Below, one piece after another: positions 1-6,070 of a stretch of 6,104 bases of DNA (position 1 is the first letter of the stretch; every line of letters starts with the position of its first letter). A program made the position numbers and the translations under genes. The notes beneath the pieces are model-generated. The model was given only the letters and a program-made list of their open reading frames with translations. It made no database searches and was not told the origin of the DNA. The stretch is taken from positions 1 through 6,104 of the forward strand of contig JAOTYN010000267.1 of NCBI GenBank assembly GCA_029861825.1, given 5' to 3'. This DNA is from Cyclobacteriaceae bacterium (GTDB taxonomy: Bacteria; Bacteroidota; Bacteroidia; Cytophagales; Cyclobacteriaceae).

Positions 1-2314
1 CGGTAAAGTCAGATCCACCGGTCAAGTAGATGCCACACCCTCCGCTATCGGCAACGAACGAATTACTCACTGTTATTTTAGCGCCCTTAACAAATAAGGC
101 AGCCTTGTCATTGCAGCAGTACACATAGTTGCTGCCGGCGTTCCGCAACGAAACATAGTCCAAAATATTACTGGAACTGTTGGTTTCAATATGAATTCCC
201 CGCCAGAATCCCTGCTCATCCCTCAAACCCCTGAATACTATATTAGCAGAACTGCTGCCCACTGCATTCAAAATTCCCGAATCATACACCCCCAAGCCGG
301 CGCCTTCCTCAAATACCAGTTCCGTTCCCGCTTGCATGTCAATGCGGTCCGTAACGTCCAATACGGACTCGATACGGTAGGGTACATCCAGGGCCGGCCA
401 GTAGACATACTCACTTACATCGGAATTAATGATACCTACGTAGTCCTTGTCATTACCCATATAACTGGATCCCATACCATCCAACTCCCCTATTCTCTCA
501 GCGGCGATATACATGGGGTAATCCTGATGACCGGTTACGGTATTTTCCTGAAAGGTTTCAAAGTTGAAGGCACTTGCAGCATAGATCCCGTAAGATCTAC
601 CGTTACTGATAGTGGTATGGGAAAGAGACGCTTGACCATTTTTAAAGAATATACTGGCGGCAGTATTACAGCAATAGACGTAGTCGGAGCCAGCCTCTGA
701 TATCTGTGCGTAGGATATATCGTTAGAAAGGCTGTTGGTTTCCATATGGATGCCTCTCCAATAACCGGCGATAGCCTCGAAACCGCGGATAATAACCGGA
801 GCACTGGCAGTTCCTTCAATGGTCAGAGAGCCATCATCGTAGACCCCCAGACCGGTATTTTCACCCATTACCAATTCCACGCCGGCTTTTAAGGTCAGGT
901 TCTCTGTAATATCAAGCACCTGTTCATCCAACAGATAAGGAATATTAGTGCTGGGTACGGTAGTAGCTTCGTTCATAGCAGCGTTATAAATCTGCAGGTA
1001 CGGATTAGAATTGCCCGTAAAATCAGATGCCATGCCGTCCAGATCGGCGGTGCGCTTCATAGACAGTCTCATGGGGTACTCATCATGAGTAGTCACCACC
1101 ACGTTTGAAAAAGTGCGCATTTCCGCATCATCTCTGACAGATATACCAATGCCCGCACCATTTTCCAGTTGAGAGTTGCTAATAGCAAATTTACCGGACT
1201 TAATAAGCAAGGAAGCGGGCTCGTTGCAACAATATACATAGTTGCTGCCGGCGTCCTGAATAATAACATTATCGAATTCATTACTTATGGAGTTGGTTTC
1301 AACATGAATTCCCCGCCAAAACCCTTTGACTCCGCTGGTAGATCTAAAAATAATCTGATTGTTGGCATCGCCCACCGCGTTGATAGAGCCATTATCGTAG
1401 ATACCTAATCCCCCATTCTCCTCAAATTCAATTACCACACCCGGCTCTATGGTCAAGGCGGCGGTTATATCCACCACACAACTCACTACATAGTCCACCG
1501 CTGCGGGACCATTTACCAACGTGGTGGCGGTATTTATACTGCAGTCTAGCTCAACCGCAGGAATAGATGTGGAGGCAATGCGTACCCATTTCTGGGCGTT
1601 TCCAGAACCGGAGGAACCAACGGTTATCTCCAAGGTACTGTCGTTAAGCAGCGTGATGGTAGCTGGATAATAATTTCCATCTGAGCCCAGCTCTTCATGA
1701 TCGAAGGTAGTACTGCCGGTCTCGCTGATATTTTTCCATTTGATATCTCCTACGTTAAAGCCGCTTTGCGCTTTGTCGATAATAGTGGCCAGGTCACCTT
1801 GCACATCCACCTGCATAAAATCATTGTTGGGATTATTGCTTTCCACCCGGGTCCAGGGGCCTTGCAGTTTGTCCGAGCCGGTGGCGGCGCTGGCCCTGAC
1901 CCAGCGCTGGAAATTTCCAGCTCCGGAAGCCACTACATTTATTTCGATCTCATCATCATTGATAATCTTGATTGAAGCGGCGTAGTAGTTATAATCCGAG
2001 CCCAATTCCTGGTGTTCGAATAAGTTTGCTGCTGAGGGAACGATAGTTTTCCATTTAGTATCACCGCTCTTTAGGGAAGTTTGAGCAGGATCAAGAATGA
2101 CTGCATAATCATTGGTAACATTTACCCGCATGCCATTACCTGAGGTATTATTACCATCGACCCGCAGCCATTCCCCTTCCAGGAATGATAACTGTGGCAA
2201 ATCGCCCTTTGGCATGGAACTGTCTTCTAGCAGCTCACAACCAGATGCCATTAATAGCAAGAAAAGAGTTAGCATAGGCCAACTCCGTGGTATATTATAT
2301 ATAAGCATTTTCAT
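1..2314 (-). CDS. Large repeat-containing beta-helix surface lipoprotein (partial, C-terminus outside window)
   Basis: An uninterrupted minus-strand frame gives 771 complete codons from ATG at 2314 to the window edge, with no stop, so the gene continues beyond base 1. The N-terminus has basic residues, a hydrophobic run (residues 14-23) and a lipobox ending A-S-G-C26, followed by acidic residues (ELLED). This fits a signal peptidase II lipoprotein, and acidic residues after the cysteine resemble the Bacteroidota surface-export signal. Residues 45-149 and 150-254 are two copies of one domain (GEWLRV / GPWTRV at the start, RWVRA / KWVRI at the end). From residue 283 come three repeats of 185-186 residues with short Val/Ile strands, GLGVYD, FWRGIH.ETNS and YVYCCN motifs. 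The strand-rich pattern suggests a right-handed parallel beta-helix; this fold is inferred. No catalytic site was recognised. The likely role is extracellular binding or adhesion. ATGs at 2308 and 2275 are alternative starts, but 2314 gives the full basic n-region. No Shine-Dalgarno is visible. Confidence 0.88.
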   Translation of the reverse strand, partial: MKMLIYNIPRSWPMLTLFLLLMASGCELLEDSSMPKGDLPQLSFLEGEWLRVDGNNTSGNGMRVNVTNDYAVILDPAQTSLKSGDTKWKTIVPSAANLFEHQELGSDYNYYAASIKIINDDEIEINVVASGAGNFQRWVRASAATGSDKLQGPWTRVESNNPNNDFMQVDVQGDLATIIDKAQSGFNVGDIKWKNISETGSTTFDHEELGSDGNYYPATITLLNDSTLEITVGSSGSGNAQKWVRIASTSIPAVELDCSINTATTLVNGPAAVDYVVSCVVDITAALTIEPGVVIEFEENGGLGIYDNGSINAVGDANNQIIFRSTSGVKGFWRGIHVETNSISNEFDNVIIQDAGSNYVYCCNEPASLLIKSGKFAISNSQLENGAGIGISVRDDAEMRTFSNVVVTTHDEYPMRLSMKRTADLDGMASDFTGNSNPYLQIYNAAMNEATTVPSTNIPYLLDEQVLDITENLTLKAGVELVMGENTGLGVYDDGSLTIEGTASAPVIIRGFEAIAGYWRGIHMETNSLSNDISYAQISEAGSDYVYCCNTAASIFFKNGQASLSHTTISNGRSYGIYAASAFNFETFQENTVTGHQDYPMYIAAERIGELDGMGSSYMGNDKDYVGIINSDVSEYVYWPALDVPYRIESVLDVTDRIDMQAGTELVFEEGAGLGVYDSGILNAVGSSSANIVFRGLRDEQGFWRGIHIETNSSSNILDYVSLRNAGSNYVYCCNDKAALFVKGAKITVSNSFVADSGGCGIYLTGGSDFT
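2..1468 (-). repeat. Three tandem 185-186-residue beta-helix repeats (third incomplete)
   Basis: The units span residues 283-468 (bases 911-1468), 469-653 (356-910) and 654-771 onward (2-355, cut by the window). Anchors shared by all three are AG.EL.F-type strands (PGVVIEF, AGVELVM, AGTELVF), GLG(I/V)YD, WRGIH.ETNS and GS(N/D)YVYCCN. The first two also share a LDGM...GN segment near the unit end. Spacing of the YVYCCN codons is 558 and 555 bases. More units may follow outside the window. Confidence 0.88.
1553..2182 (-). repeat. Two tandem 105-residue domains within the lipoprotein
   Basis: Residues 45-149 and 150-254 align over their whole length with an exact 105-residue period: W49/W154, TKWK/IKWK, ELGSD at 104-108 and 209-213, NYY, and W138/W243. 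The pattern of alternating hydrophobic strands ending in WVR looks like a small beta-sandwich or barrel. I do not recognise a named family. The copies are clearly diverged in protein sequence, so this is an old duplication. Confidence 0.85.
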
Positions 2315-2344
2315 TTTGATAAGATTTTGGTTTAAGTAAAAGCC

Positions 2345-2361
2345 GGTGGAGGGGATCCACC
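2345..2361. other. Hairpin in the leader of the lipoprotein gene
   Basis: GGTGGA (2345-2350) and TCCACC (2356-2361) form a perfect 6-base-pair inverted repeat around a 5-base loop. It sits 31-47 bases upstream of the lipoprotein ATG. A CCGG at 2364-2367 matches the CCGG at 2343-2346, so an extended or alternative fold is possible. There is no T-run of terminator type on either strand. An mRNA leader structure or a regulator site is possible; its function is unknown. Confidence 0.4.
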
Positions 2362-2578
2362 ATCCGGTATCACAATGCCCTTTATGTATTTCAAGATTAA
2401 GAGGTAAACAGCGGAGGAGAAATAATTAAAAAGCGTATCCGGGGATTATTAAAAATGTACGCTTGGCATTGGAATAGCCCTTTTTCGAATTATACCCATG
2501 GTTTTAATAGCAACCTGGTTTGCTCAGATCAAGAACACCTTTATTTATTAATAATGCGGAATAACCGTTTTTTAGCTG

Positions 2579-2586
2579 TATCTTTG
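2579..2586 (+). promoter_or_regulatory. Candidate Bacteroidota -7 box (TAnnTTTG) upstream of the desaturase
   Basis: TATCTTTG matches the Bacteroidota -7 consensus TAnnTTTG exactly. No TTG is found at the expected -33 distance (around 2555-2560), so the promoter is only half supported. It would give a leader of about 300 bases before the desaturase. Confidence 0.25.
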
Positions 2587-2892
2587 AGGATTATTGTGCA
2601 GAGACTGCCGTTCTTTAGATAAATTCACCTTGACTTTTTATTCTGAATTTCATTTCTGCACAAGTATTAAAATTCAAAAACAGTGAAATAAACCTGCTTT
2701 AGGCAACGTTAATAGATAGTTGTTGTGCCCAAGTAACCAGTACCTACTCCTCTCTTTAGATATCTGATTTTCTTCAAGGACAGTAATTATCAGGCAATTT
2801 ATGGCTGAGTAAAAGGACGCCAGAAAGAAATTACGGTTCTGCCTGGGTAAAAACAGCAATATTTTAGCAGGATTTACAACTAAGATCTAAAC

Positions 2893-3990
2893 ATTATCAA
2901 ACATCCAAAATTTTCAAAAAACGCTGATGCGGATTTCCTAAAGATCCTGAGAAGTCGTATTAATCTTTATTTCAAAACCAACAACATCAGTAAACAAGGT
3001 AATGGCAGTATGGTCCTAAAGACGATAGTAATGTTGGGGCTCTATTTCATACCTCTTGTTCTGATCAATACCGGCATTGTTACCCAGACCTGGTTATTGT
3101 TCAGCTTATATCTGATAAGTGGATTGGGTATGGCCGGAATAGGCATGGGCGTAATGCATGATGCTATTCACGGTTCCTACTCCAGAAATCAAAAAGTAAA
3201 TCAGTATTTGGGTTATACCATGAATCTGATCGGAGCCAATGCCGTAGTCTGGAAAATTCAACATAACGTACTCCATCATACCTATACCAATATTGATCAA
3301 GCGGATGATGATATAAATGCGCCTTTTTTTCTGAGGTTTTCGCCCCACGCTAAAAGGTATTGGCTGCATAGATTCCAGCATATCTACGTGTGGTTTTTCT
3401 ATGGATTATCAACAATCTCCTGGGTAACCACCAAGGATTTTATTCGAATAAGTCGTTATAAGAAAATGGGGTTTTTCAAGGGCAAGAATGAATATAGGAA
3501 TGAGGTTCTTAAGGTAATAGCCTGGAAGTTGCTGTACTACTCTTATGCCCTAGTCCTTCCCATAATTATGGTTCCCCTGGCCTGGTGGGTAGTACTATTG
3601 GCTTTTGTAAGCATGCACTTTATTACCGGCCTGCTCATAAGCCTGGTGTTTCAAACCGCTCATGTAATGCCGAATAATGAGTTTCCTATACCGGATGAAA
3701 ACGGTCTTATCGCAAATGAATGGGCCATACATCAATTGGCTACTACCACTAACTACTCCCCCCGGAGTCCCTTTTTTTCCTGGTTAATTGGAGGGCTGAA
3801 TTACCAGATAGAACATCATTTACTACCTAACGTGTGTCATGTTCATTATACGAAATTGTCCAGTATTGTAGCAGAAACAGCAGCCGAGTTCGGCATCCCG
3901 TATCATACCAAAAAGACATTTGTAGCGGCGATTTGGGATCATGTCAAGATGCTAAATCAGCTGGGGAGCATGAAACTGACCACCAAATAA
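2893..3990 (+). CDS. Membrane fatty acid desaturase (acyl-CoA/acyl-lipid type), probable ATT start
   Basis: This is an integral membrane di-iron desaturase that introduces a double bond into an acyl chain using O2 and electrons from a separate donor; no cytochrome b5 domain is fused. Numbering from the ATG at 3010, all three histidine boxes are present: HDAIH (50-54), HNVLHH (85-90) and QIEHH (266-270) followed by LLP. Hydrophobic segments lie near 5-25, 28-48, 170-190 and 192-215. The family is the FA_desaturase family with a QxxHH third box, as in linoleoyl-CoA-desaturase-like and front-end enzymes; the exact position desaturated cannot be read from sequence. Upstream of 3010 the frame stays open to a TAA at 2881-2883 and encodes family-like N-terminal sequence (FLKILRSRINLYF, NNISKQGN) but no ATG, GTG or TTG. 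ATT at 2893, followed by IKHPKFSKN, gives 365 residues, close to the family length. The fallback start is ATG 3010 (326 residues). It lies 51 bases before the helicase. Confidence 0.92.
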   Translation: MIKHPKFSKNADADFLKILRSRINLYFKTNNISKQGNGSMVLKTIVMLGLYFIPLVLINTGIVTQTWLLFSLYLISGLGMAGIGMGVMHDAIHGSYSRNQKVNQYLGYTMNLIGANAVVWKIQHNVLHHTYTNIDQADDDINAPFFLRFSPHAKRYWLHRFQHIYVWFFYGLSTISWVTTKDFIRISRYKKMGFFKGKNEYRNEVLKVIAWKLLYYSYALVLPIIMVPLAWWVVLLAFVSMHFITGLLISLVFQTAHVMPNNEFPIPDENGLIANEWAIHQLATTTNYSPRSPFFSWLIGGLNYQIEHHLLPNVCHVHYTKLSSIVAETAAEFGIPYHTKKTFVAAIWDHVKMLNQLGSMKLTTK

Positions 3991-3996
3991 AATATC

Positions 3997-4024
3997 AGAG
4001 GGCTCATGAAGACATTTGCCCCCT
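3997..4024 (+). other. Weak imperfect inverted repeat between desaturase and helicase genes
   Basis: AGAGGGC (3997-4003) can pair with GCCCCCT (4018-4024) with one internal mismatch around a 14-base loop, followed by an A/T-rich TAAATT rather than a T-run. It is too weak for an intrinsic terminator. It could attenuate or stabilise the mRNA between the two genes, or be chance. Confidence 0.2.
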
Positions 4025-4041
4025 TAAATTGAAAATATCAA

Positions 4042-5268
4042 ATGAATATTAATAAATACAGAAAGAAGAGAAATTTCAAATTCTCTGGAAAACCCAAAAA
4101 CGCTCATTCCAATAAAAACCGAAGGAGTAGGCCTAAGAAATCTTTGGCCACATTAGATCCTAAATTATTGATACGTAAGGCCGAAACTACCCAGTCAGAA
4201 GCATTTTCGCCGCCTCGATTATTCAGTGAAATGCCCTTACACCAAGAGCTCCTAAGCAGACTGAGTAAGAAAGGATACCGATTCCCTACCCAAATTCAGG
4301 AGGAAACCTTGGAACCGCTATTGGCGGGAAGAGATTTGATGGGCATAGCCAATACCGGTACTGGAAAGACCGCCGCATTCCTTATTCCCATTATTGAAAA
4401 GCTGCTCAATAATGGGCGATCCCAGGCATCCGGGTCTTTGGTGGTAGTACCCACCAGGGAACTGGCCTTGCAAGTAGAACAGGAATTTAAAAGCATTACC
4501 TCACAGCTGGGTATTTATTGCTCCAGTTTTATTGGGGGAACCAGTGTAGGTCGGGACCAGGCACGCTTGCGACGGCACCATCATCTTATAATTGGCACTC
4601 CAGGACGTTTAATCGACCTGGCCAACCGCGGTGATCTTCGCTTGTCGCAAATATCCACCTTAGTCTTGGACGAGTTCGACCGTATGCTGGATATGGGTTT
4701 CGTTGCCGATATCAAAAAAATCGTGCAACGTATGCCCAATAGACAGCAGACCATGTTGTTTTCTGCCACCCTGGACAAATCCCAAAAAATGCTGATTGAT
4801 GAGCTTTTAAACAACCCCATGGAGGTAAAGGTCAGTGCTGGAGACTCCACTACCAGCCAAGTGGAACAGGATGTGATCTATGTACCTTCGGAGGAGGACA
4901 AGTTCAATATGTTATTGGACTTGATTGAAGATCAAAATTTTGAAAAAGTACTAATTTTTGCTGAGACCAAAAGATTAGTAGATAAGGTAAACAAACGATT
5001 GCTGCGTTCCGGAGTGAGTGTGGATCATATCCACGGCAACAAAACCCAAAACTACCGGATTAAAGCGCTGGATAAATTTAAAAAAGGAAAGGTAAAGGTG
5101 TTGGTAGCCACTGATGTGGCCGCCCGGGGCATCGATGTGATGGATATCACCCACGTTATCAACTACCAAATTCCCAGGACTTTTGACAGTTATATTCATA
5201 GAATAGGTCGTACCGGCCGTGCCGGTAAAAAAGGAAAAGCATTCACCTTCGTGGATGCAAAAAATTAA
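4042..5268 (+). CDS. DEAD-box ATP-dependent RNA helicase (DEFD variant)
   Basis: This is a 408-residue helicase predicted to unwind short or misfolded RNA duplexes using ATP, with likely roles in ribosome assembly or mRNA turnover, especially in the cold. The motifs are in order: upstream aromatic F61, Q motif PTQIQ (82-86), motif I ANTGTGKT (103-110), Ia PTRELALQ (137-144), GG (165-166), Ib TPGRL (186-190), motif II DEFD (210-213), motif III SAT (241-243), IV LIFAETK (304-310), V ATDVAARGID (356-365) and VI HRIGRTGRAG (386-395). Both RecA-like domains are complete. The N-terminus (residues 4-34) is rich in Lys/Arg and probably binds RNA; there is almost no C-terminal extension after motif VI. 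Motif II has Phe in place of the usual Ala, which I recall from Bacteroidota relatives. It resembles the RhlE/CsdA group broadly, but I would not assign a symbol. The start is the first ATG, with no Shine-Dalgarno. It follows the desaturase by 51 bases and precedes csp by 28. Confidence 0.96.
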   Translation: MNINKYRKKRNFKFSGKPKNAHSNKNRRSRPKKSLATLDPKLLIRKAETTQSEAFSPPRLFSEMPLHQELLSRLSKKGYRFPTQIQEETLEPLLAGRDLMGIANTGTGKTAAFLIPIIEKLLNNGRSQASGSLVVVPTRELALQVEQEFKSITSQLGIYCSSFIGGTSVGRDQARLRRHHHLIIGTPGRLIDLANRGDLRLSQISTLVLDEFDRMLDMGFVADIKKIVQRMPNRQQTMLFSATLDKSQKMLIDELLNNPMEVKVSAGDSTTSQVEQDVIYVPSEEDKFNMLLDLIEDQNFEKVLIFAETKRLVDKVNKRLLRSGVSVDHIHGNKTQNYRIKALDKFKKGKVKVLVATDVAARGIDVMDITHVINYQIPRTFDSYIHRIGRTGRAGKKGKAFTFVDAKN

Positions 5269-5296
5269 CAATTAATTATTAATAACAAGTAAAGTA

Positions 5297-5491
5297 ATGA
5301 AAGAAGGAACAGTAAAATTTTTTAATAATTCCAAAGGTTTTGGATTTATTAAGCCCGACGATGAAAATGAAGATATTTTCGTACACGAAAGTGGTTTGAT
5401 TGACGAAATTCGTGAAAATGACAAAGTGAAATTTGAGGTAGAACCGGGTAAAAAAGGAATGAACGCCGTGAGAGTAGAAGTGATAAGCTAA
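5297..5491 (+). CDS. Cold-shock-domain protein (CspA family RNA chaperone)
   Basis: This is a 64-residue single cold-shock domain, the normal length for bacterial Csp proteins. It opens with KEGTVKFFN and has RNP1 KGFGFI (13-18) and RNP2 DIFVH (26-30), followed by the conserved SGLIDEIRENDKV segment and a C-terminal KKGMNAVRV strand. It folds as a five-stranded OB barrel that binds single-stranded RNA or DNA and prevents RNA secondary structure in the cytoplasm. Lying 28 bases behind the helicase and directly before a strong terminator, it is probably the last gene of the same transcript, although csp genes often also have their own promoter. No TAnnTTTG box was found in the 28-base gap. The first ATG is used; the upstream sequence is A/T-rich without a Shine-Dalgarno. 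Confidence 0.96.
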   Translation: MKEGTVKFFNNSKGFGFIKPDDENEDIFVHESGLIDEIRENDKVKFEVEPGKKGMNAVRVEVIS

Positions 5492-5510
5492 CTCTTCAAA
5501 TGTCATTATT

Positions 5511-5540
5511 AAAAAGCCATAGCGATATGGCTTTTTTTTT
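5511..5540 (+). terminator. Rho-independent terminator after csp
   Basis: GCCATA (5516-5521) and TATGGC (5526-5531) pair perfectly around a GCGA loop, a GNRA-type tetraloop. The stem can extend by five A-T pairs using the A-run at 5511-5515, and it is followed by nine consecutive T (5532-5540). It lies 19 bases after the csp stop and closes the desaturase-helicase-csp group. Confidence 0.95.
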
Positions 5541-5603
5541 GTGGAAAGAACAATAAGAACTTAATAATTCACACCATGCCTGGCGTTAAGGGAAGCTTTT
5601 ACA

Positions 5604-5611
5604 TATCTTAG
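5604..5611 (+). promoter_or_regulatory. Weak -7-like box before the small membrane protein
   Basis: TATCTTAG differs from TAnnTTTG at one position, and no TTG lies at the expected -33 distance. It would give a very short leader before the ATG at 5627. Because a strong terminator precedes it, the small gene should have its own promoter somewhere in 5541-5626, and this is the best candidate I see. Confidence 0.2.
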
Positions 5612-5626
5612 CGATCAACTGAGCGC

Positions 5627-5881
5627 ATGCCACTGAAACACTGGATTCAAGGTATTCTGTGGGGCATTCTGGGCTCCGCACTAGTATCGGCCATCATGGC
5701 CTATCAAGACTGGAATGTTAATCCTAACGGTATATTCCATAATGAGCAGGACGGCACCAACTGGACCTTTGTAAGCGACACCTTTCTCAGTTGGTTCTGG
5801 CCCCTGTTGCCATGGTTAATTCTCATAGCCTGGGTGATCCTATATTTGATGCGTCGCTTGATCAAGGTAAAAAGAGGGTGA
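5627..5881 (+). CDS. Small two-helix membrane protein, function unknown
   Basis: This is an 84-residue protein with two predicted membrane helices, about residues 7-26 (ILWGILGSALVSAIMA) and 54-75 (a Trp- and Leu-rich run). They are joined by a polar loop of about 27 residues containing NPNGIF and DGTNW. The C-terminus is strongly basic (RRLIKVKRG), so by the positive-inside rule both ends should face the cytoplasm and the loop the periplasm. There is no signal peptide cleavage site, enzyme motif or cysteine. I do not recognise a named family. The gene is isolated: 86 bases after the csp terminator and 96 bases before the tRNA gene, so context gives no role. The coherent membrane topology supports a real gene. 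The ATG at 5627 is the first in frame and has no clear ribosome binding site. Confidence 0.72.
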   Translation: MPLKHWIQGILWGILGSALVSAIMAYQDWNVNPNGIFHNEQDGTNWTFVSDTFLSWFWPLLPWLILIAWVILYLMRRLIKVKRG

Positions 5882-5923
5882 CCGTTAACTAATCCATACG
5901 ATGGTTATTTTAAGCGGTAGTCT

Positions 5924-5956
5924 TTTGGTTAAGTGATGGGGGATGTACTATATTTG
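5924..5956 (+). promoter_or_regulatory. Bacteroidota-type promoter for tRNA-Ser
   Basis: TTTG (5924-5927) and TATATTTG (5949-5956) match the Bacteroidota -33 and -7 elements (TTTG / TAnnTTTG) with a 21-base spacer. The tRNA begins 21 bases after the -7 box, leaving room for a short 5' leader. This is the best promoter in the window and a main argument for the phylum. Confidence 0.75.
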
Positions 5957-5977
5957 CATCTCTAATTCAGAGACTCC

Positions 5978-6067
<90 letters not shown>

Positions 6068-6070
6068 AAA

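Larger units (their letters stand above)
2315..2892. other. Divergent intergenic region, 578 bases, no convincing gene
   Basis: This region separates the minus-strand lipoprotein from the plus-strand desaturase, so both promoters should lie here. I see a short hairpin at 2345-2361 and a single promoter-like -7 box at 2579-2586. A 55-codon frame (2455-2622) and a 61-codon minus-strand frame (2674-2859) have no recognisable protein features. No RNA gene, repeat array or insertion sequence is apparent. If the desaturase transcript starts near 2592, its leader would be about 300 bases long. Confidence 0.6.

Noticed and set aside
2..1468. Repeated DNA as a CRISPR array or insertion sequence
   Set aside because: The units are about 556 bases, continuously coding in one frame, and diverged as protein repeats. 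There are no short identical repeats with spacers and no transposase or terminal inverted repeats.
191..1985. Several plus-strand frames of 79-169 codons opposite the lipoprotein
   Set aside because: They are antisense to a continuous minus-strand frame with clear repeat structure and signal peptide. Their sequences mirror those repeats and show no protein family features.
2401..2622. Small plus-strand frame (ATG 2455, 55 codons) with a GGAGGAG motif at 2412-2418 upstream
   Set aside because: The purine-rich motif is over 35 bases from the ATG, Bacteroidota rarely rely on such motifs, and the predicted peptide has no recognisable domain, signal or membrane segment.
2629..2640. TTGAC resembling a sigma70 -35 element
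   Set aside because: No matching TATAAT at the right spacing, and the phylum inferred here uses TTTG / TAnnTTTG promoters.
2674..2859. Minus-strand 61-codon frame in the intergenic region
   Set aside because: No promoter, family motif or plausible topology. It lies in the A/T-rich leader of the desaturase, where chance frames are expected.
4011..4018. GACATTTG as a -7 promoter box for the helicase
   Set aside because: The invariant T of TAnnTTTG is missing and no TTG lies at the -33 distance. The gene is better explained as part of the desaturase transcript.
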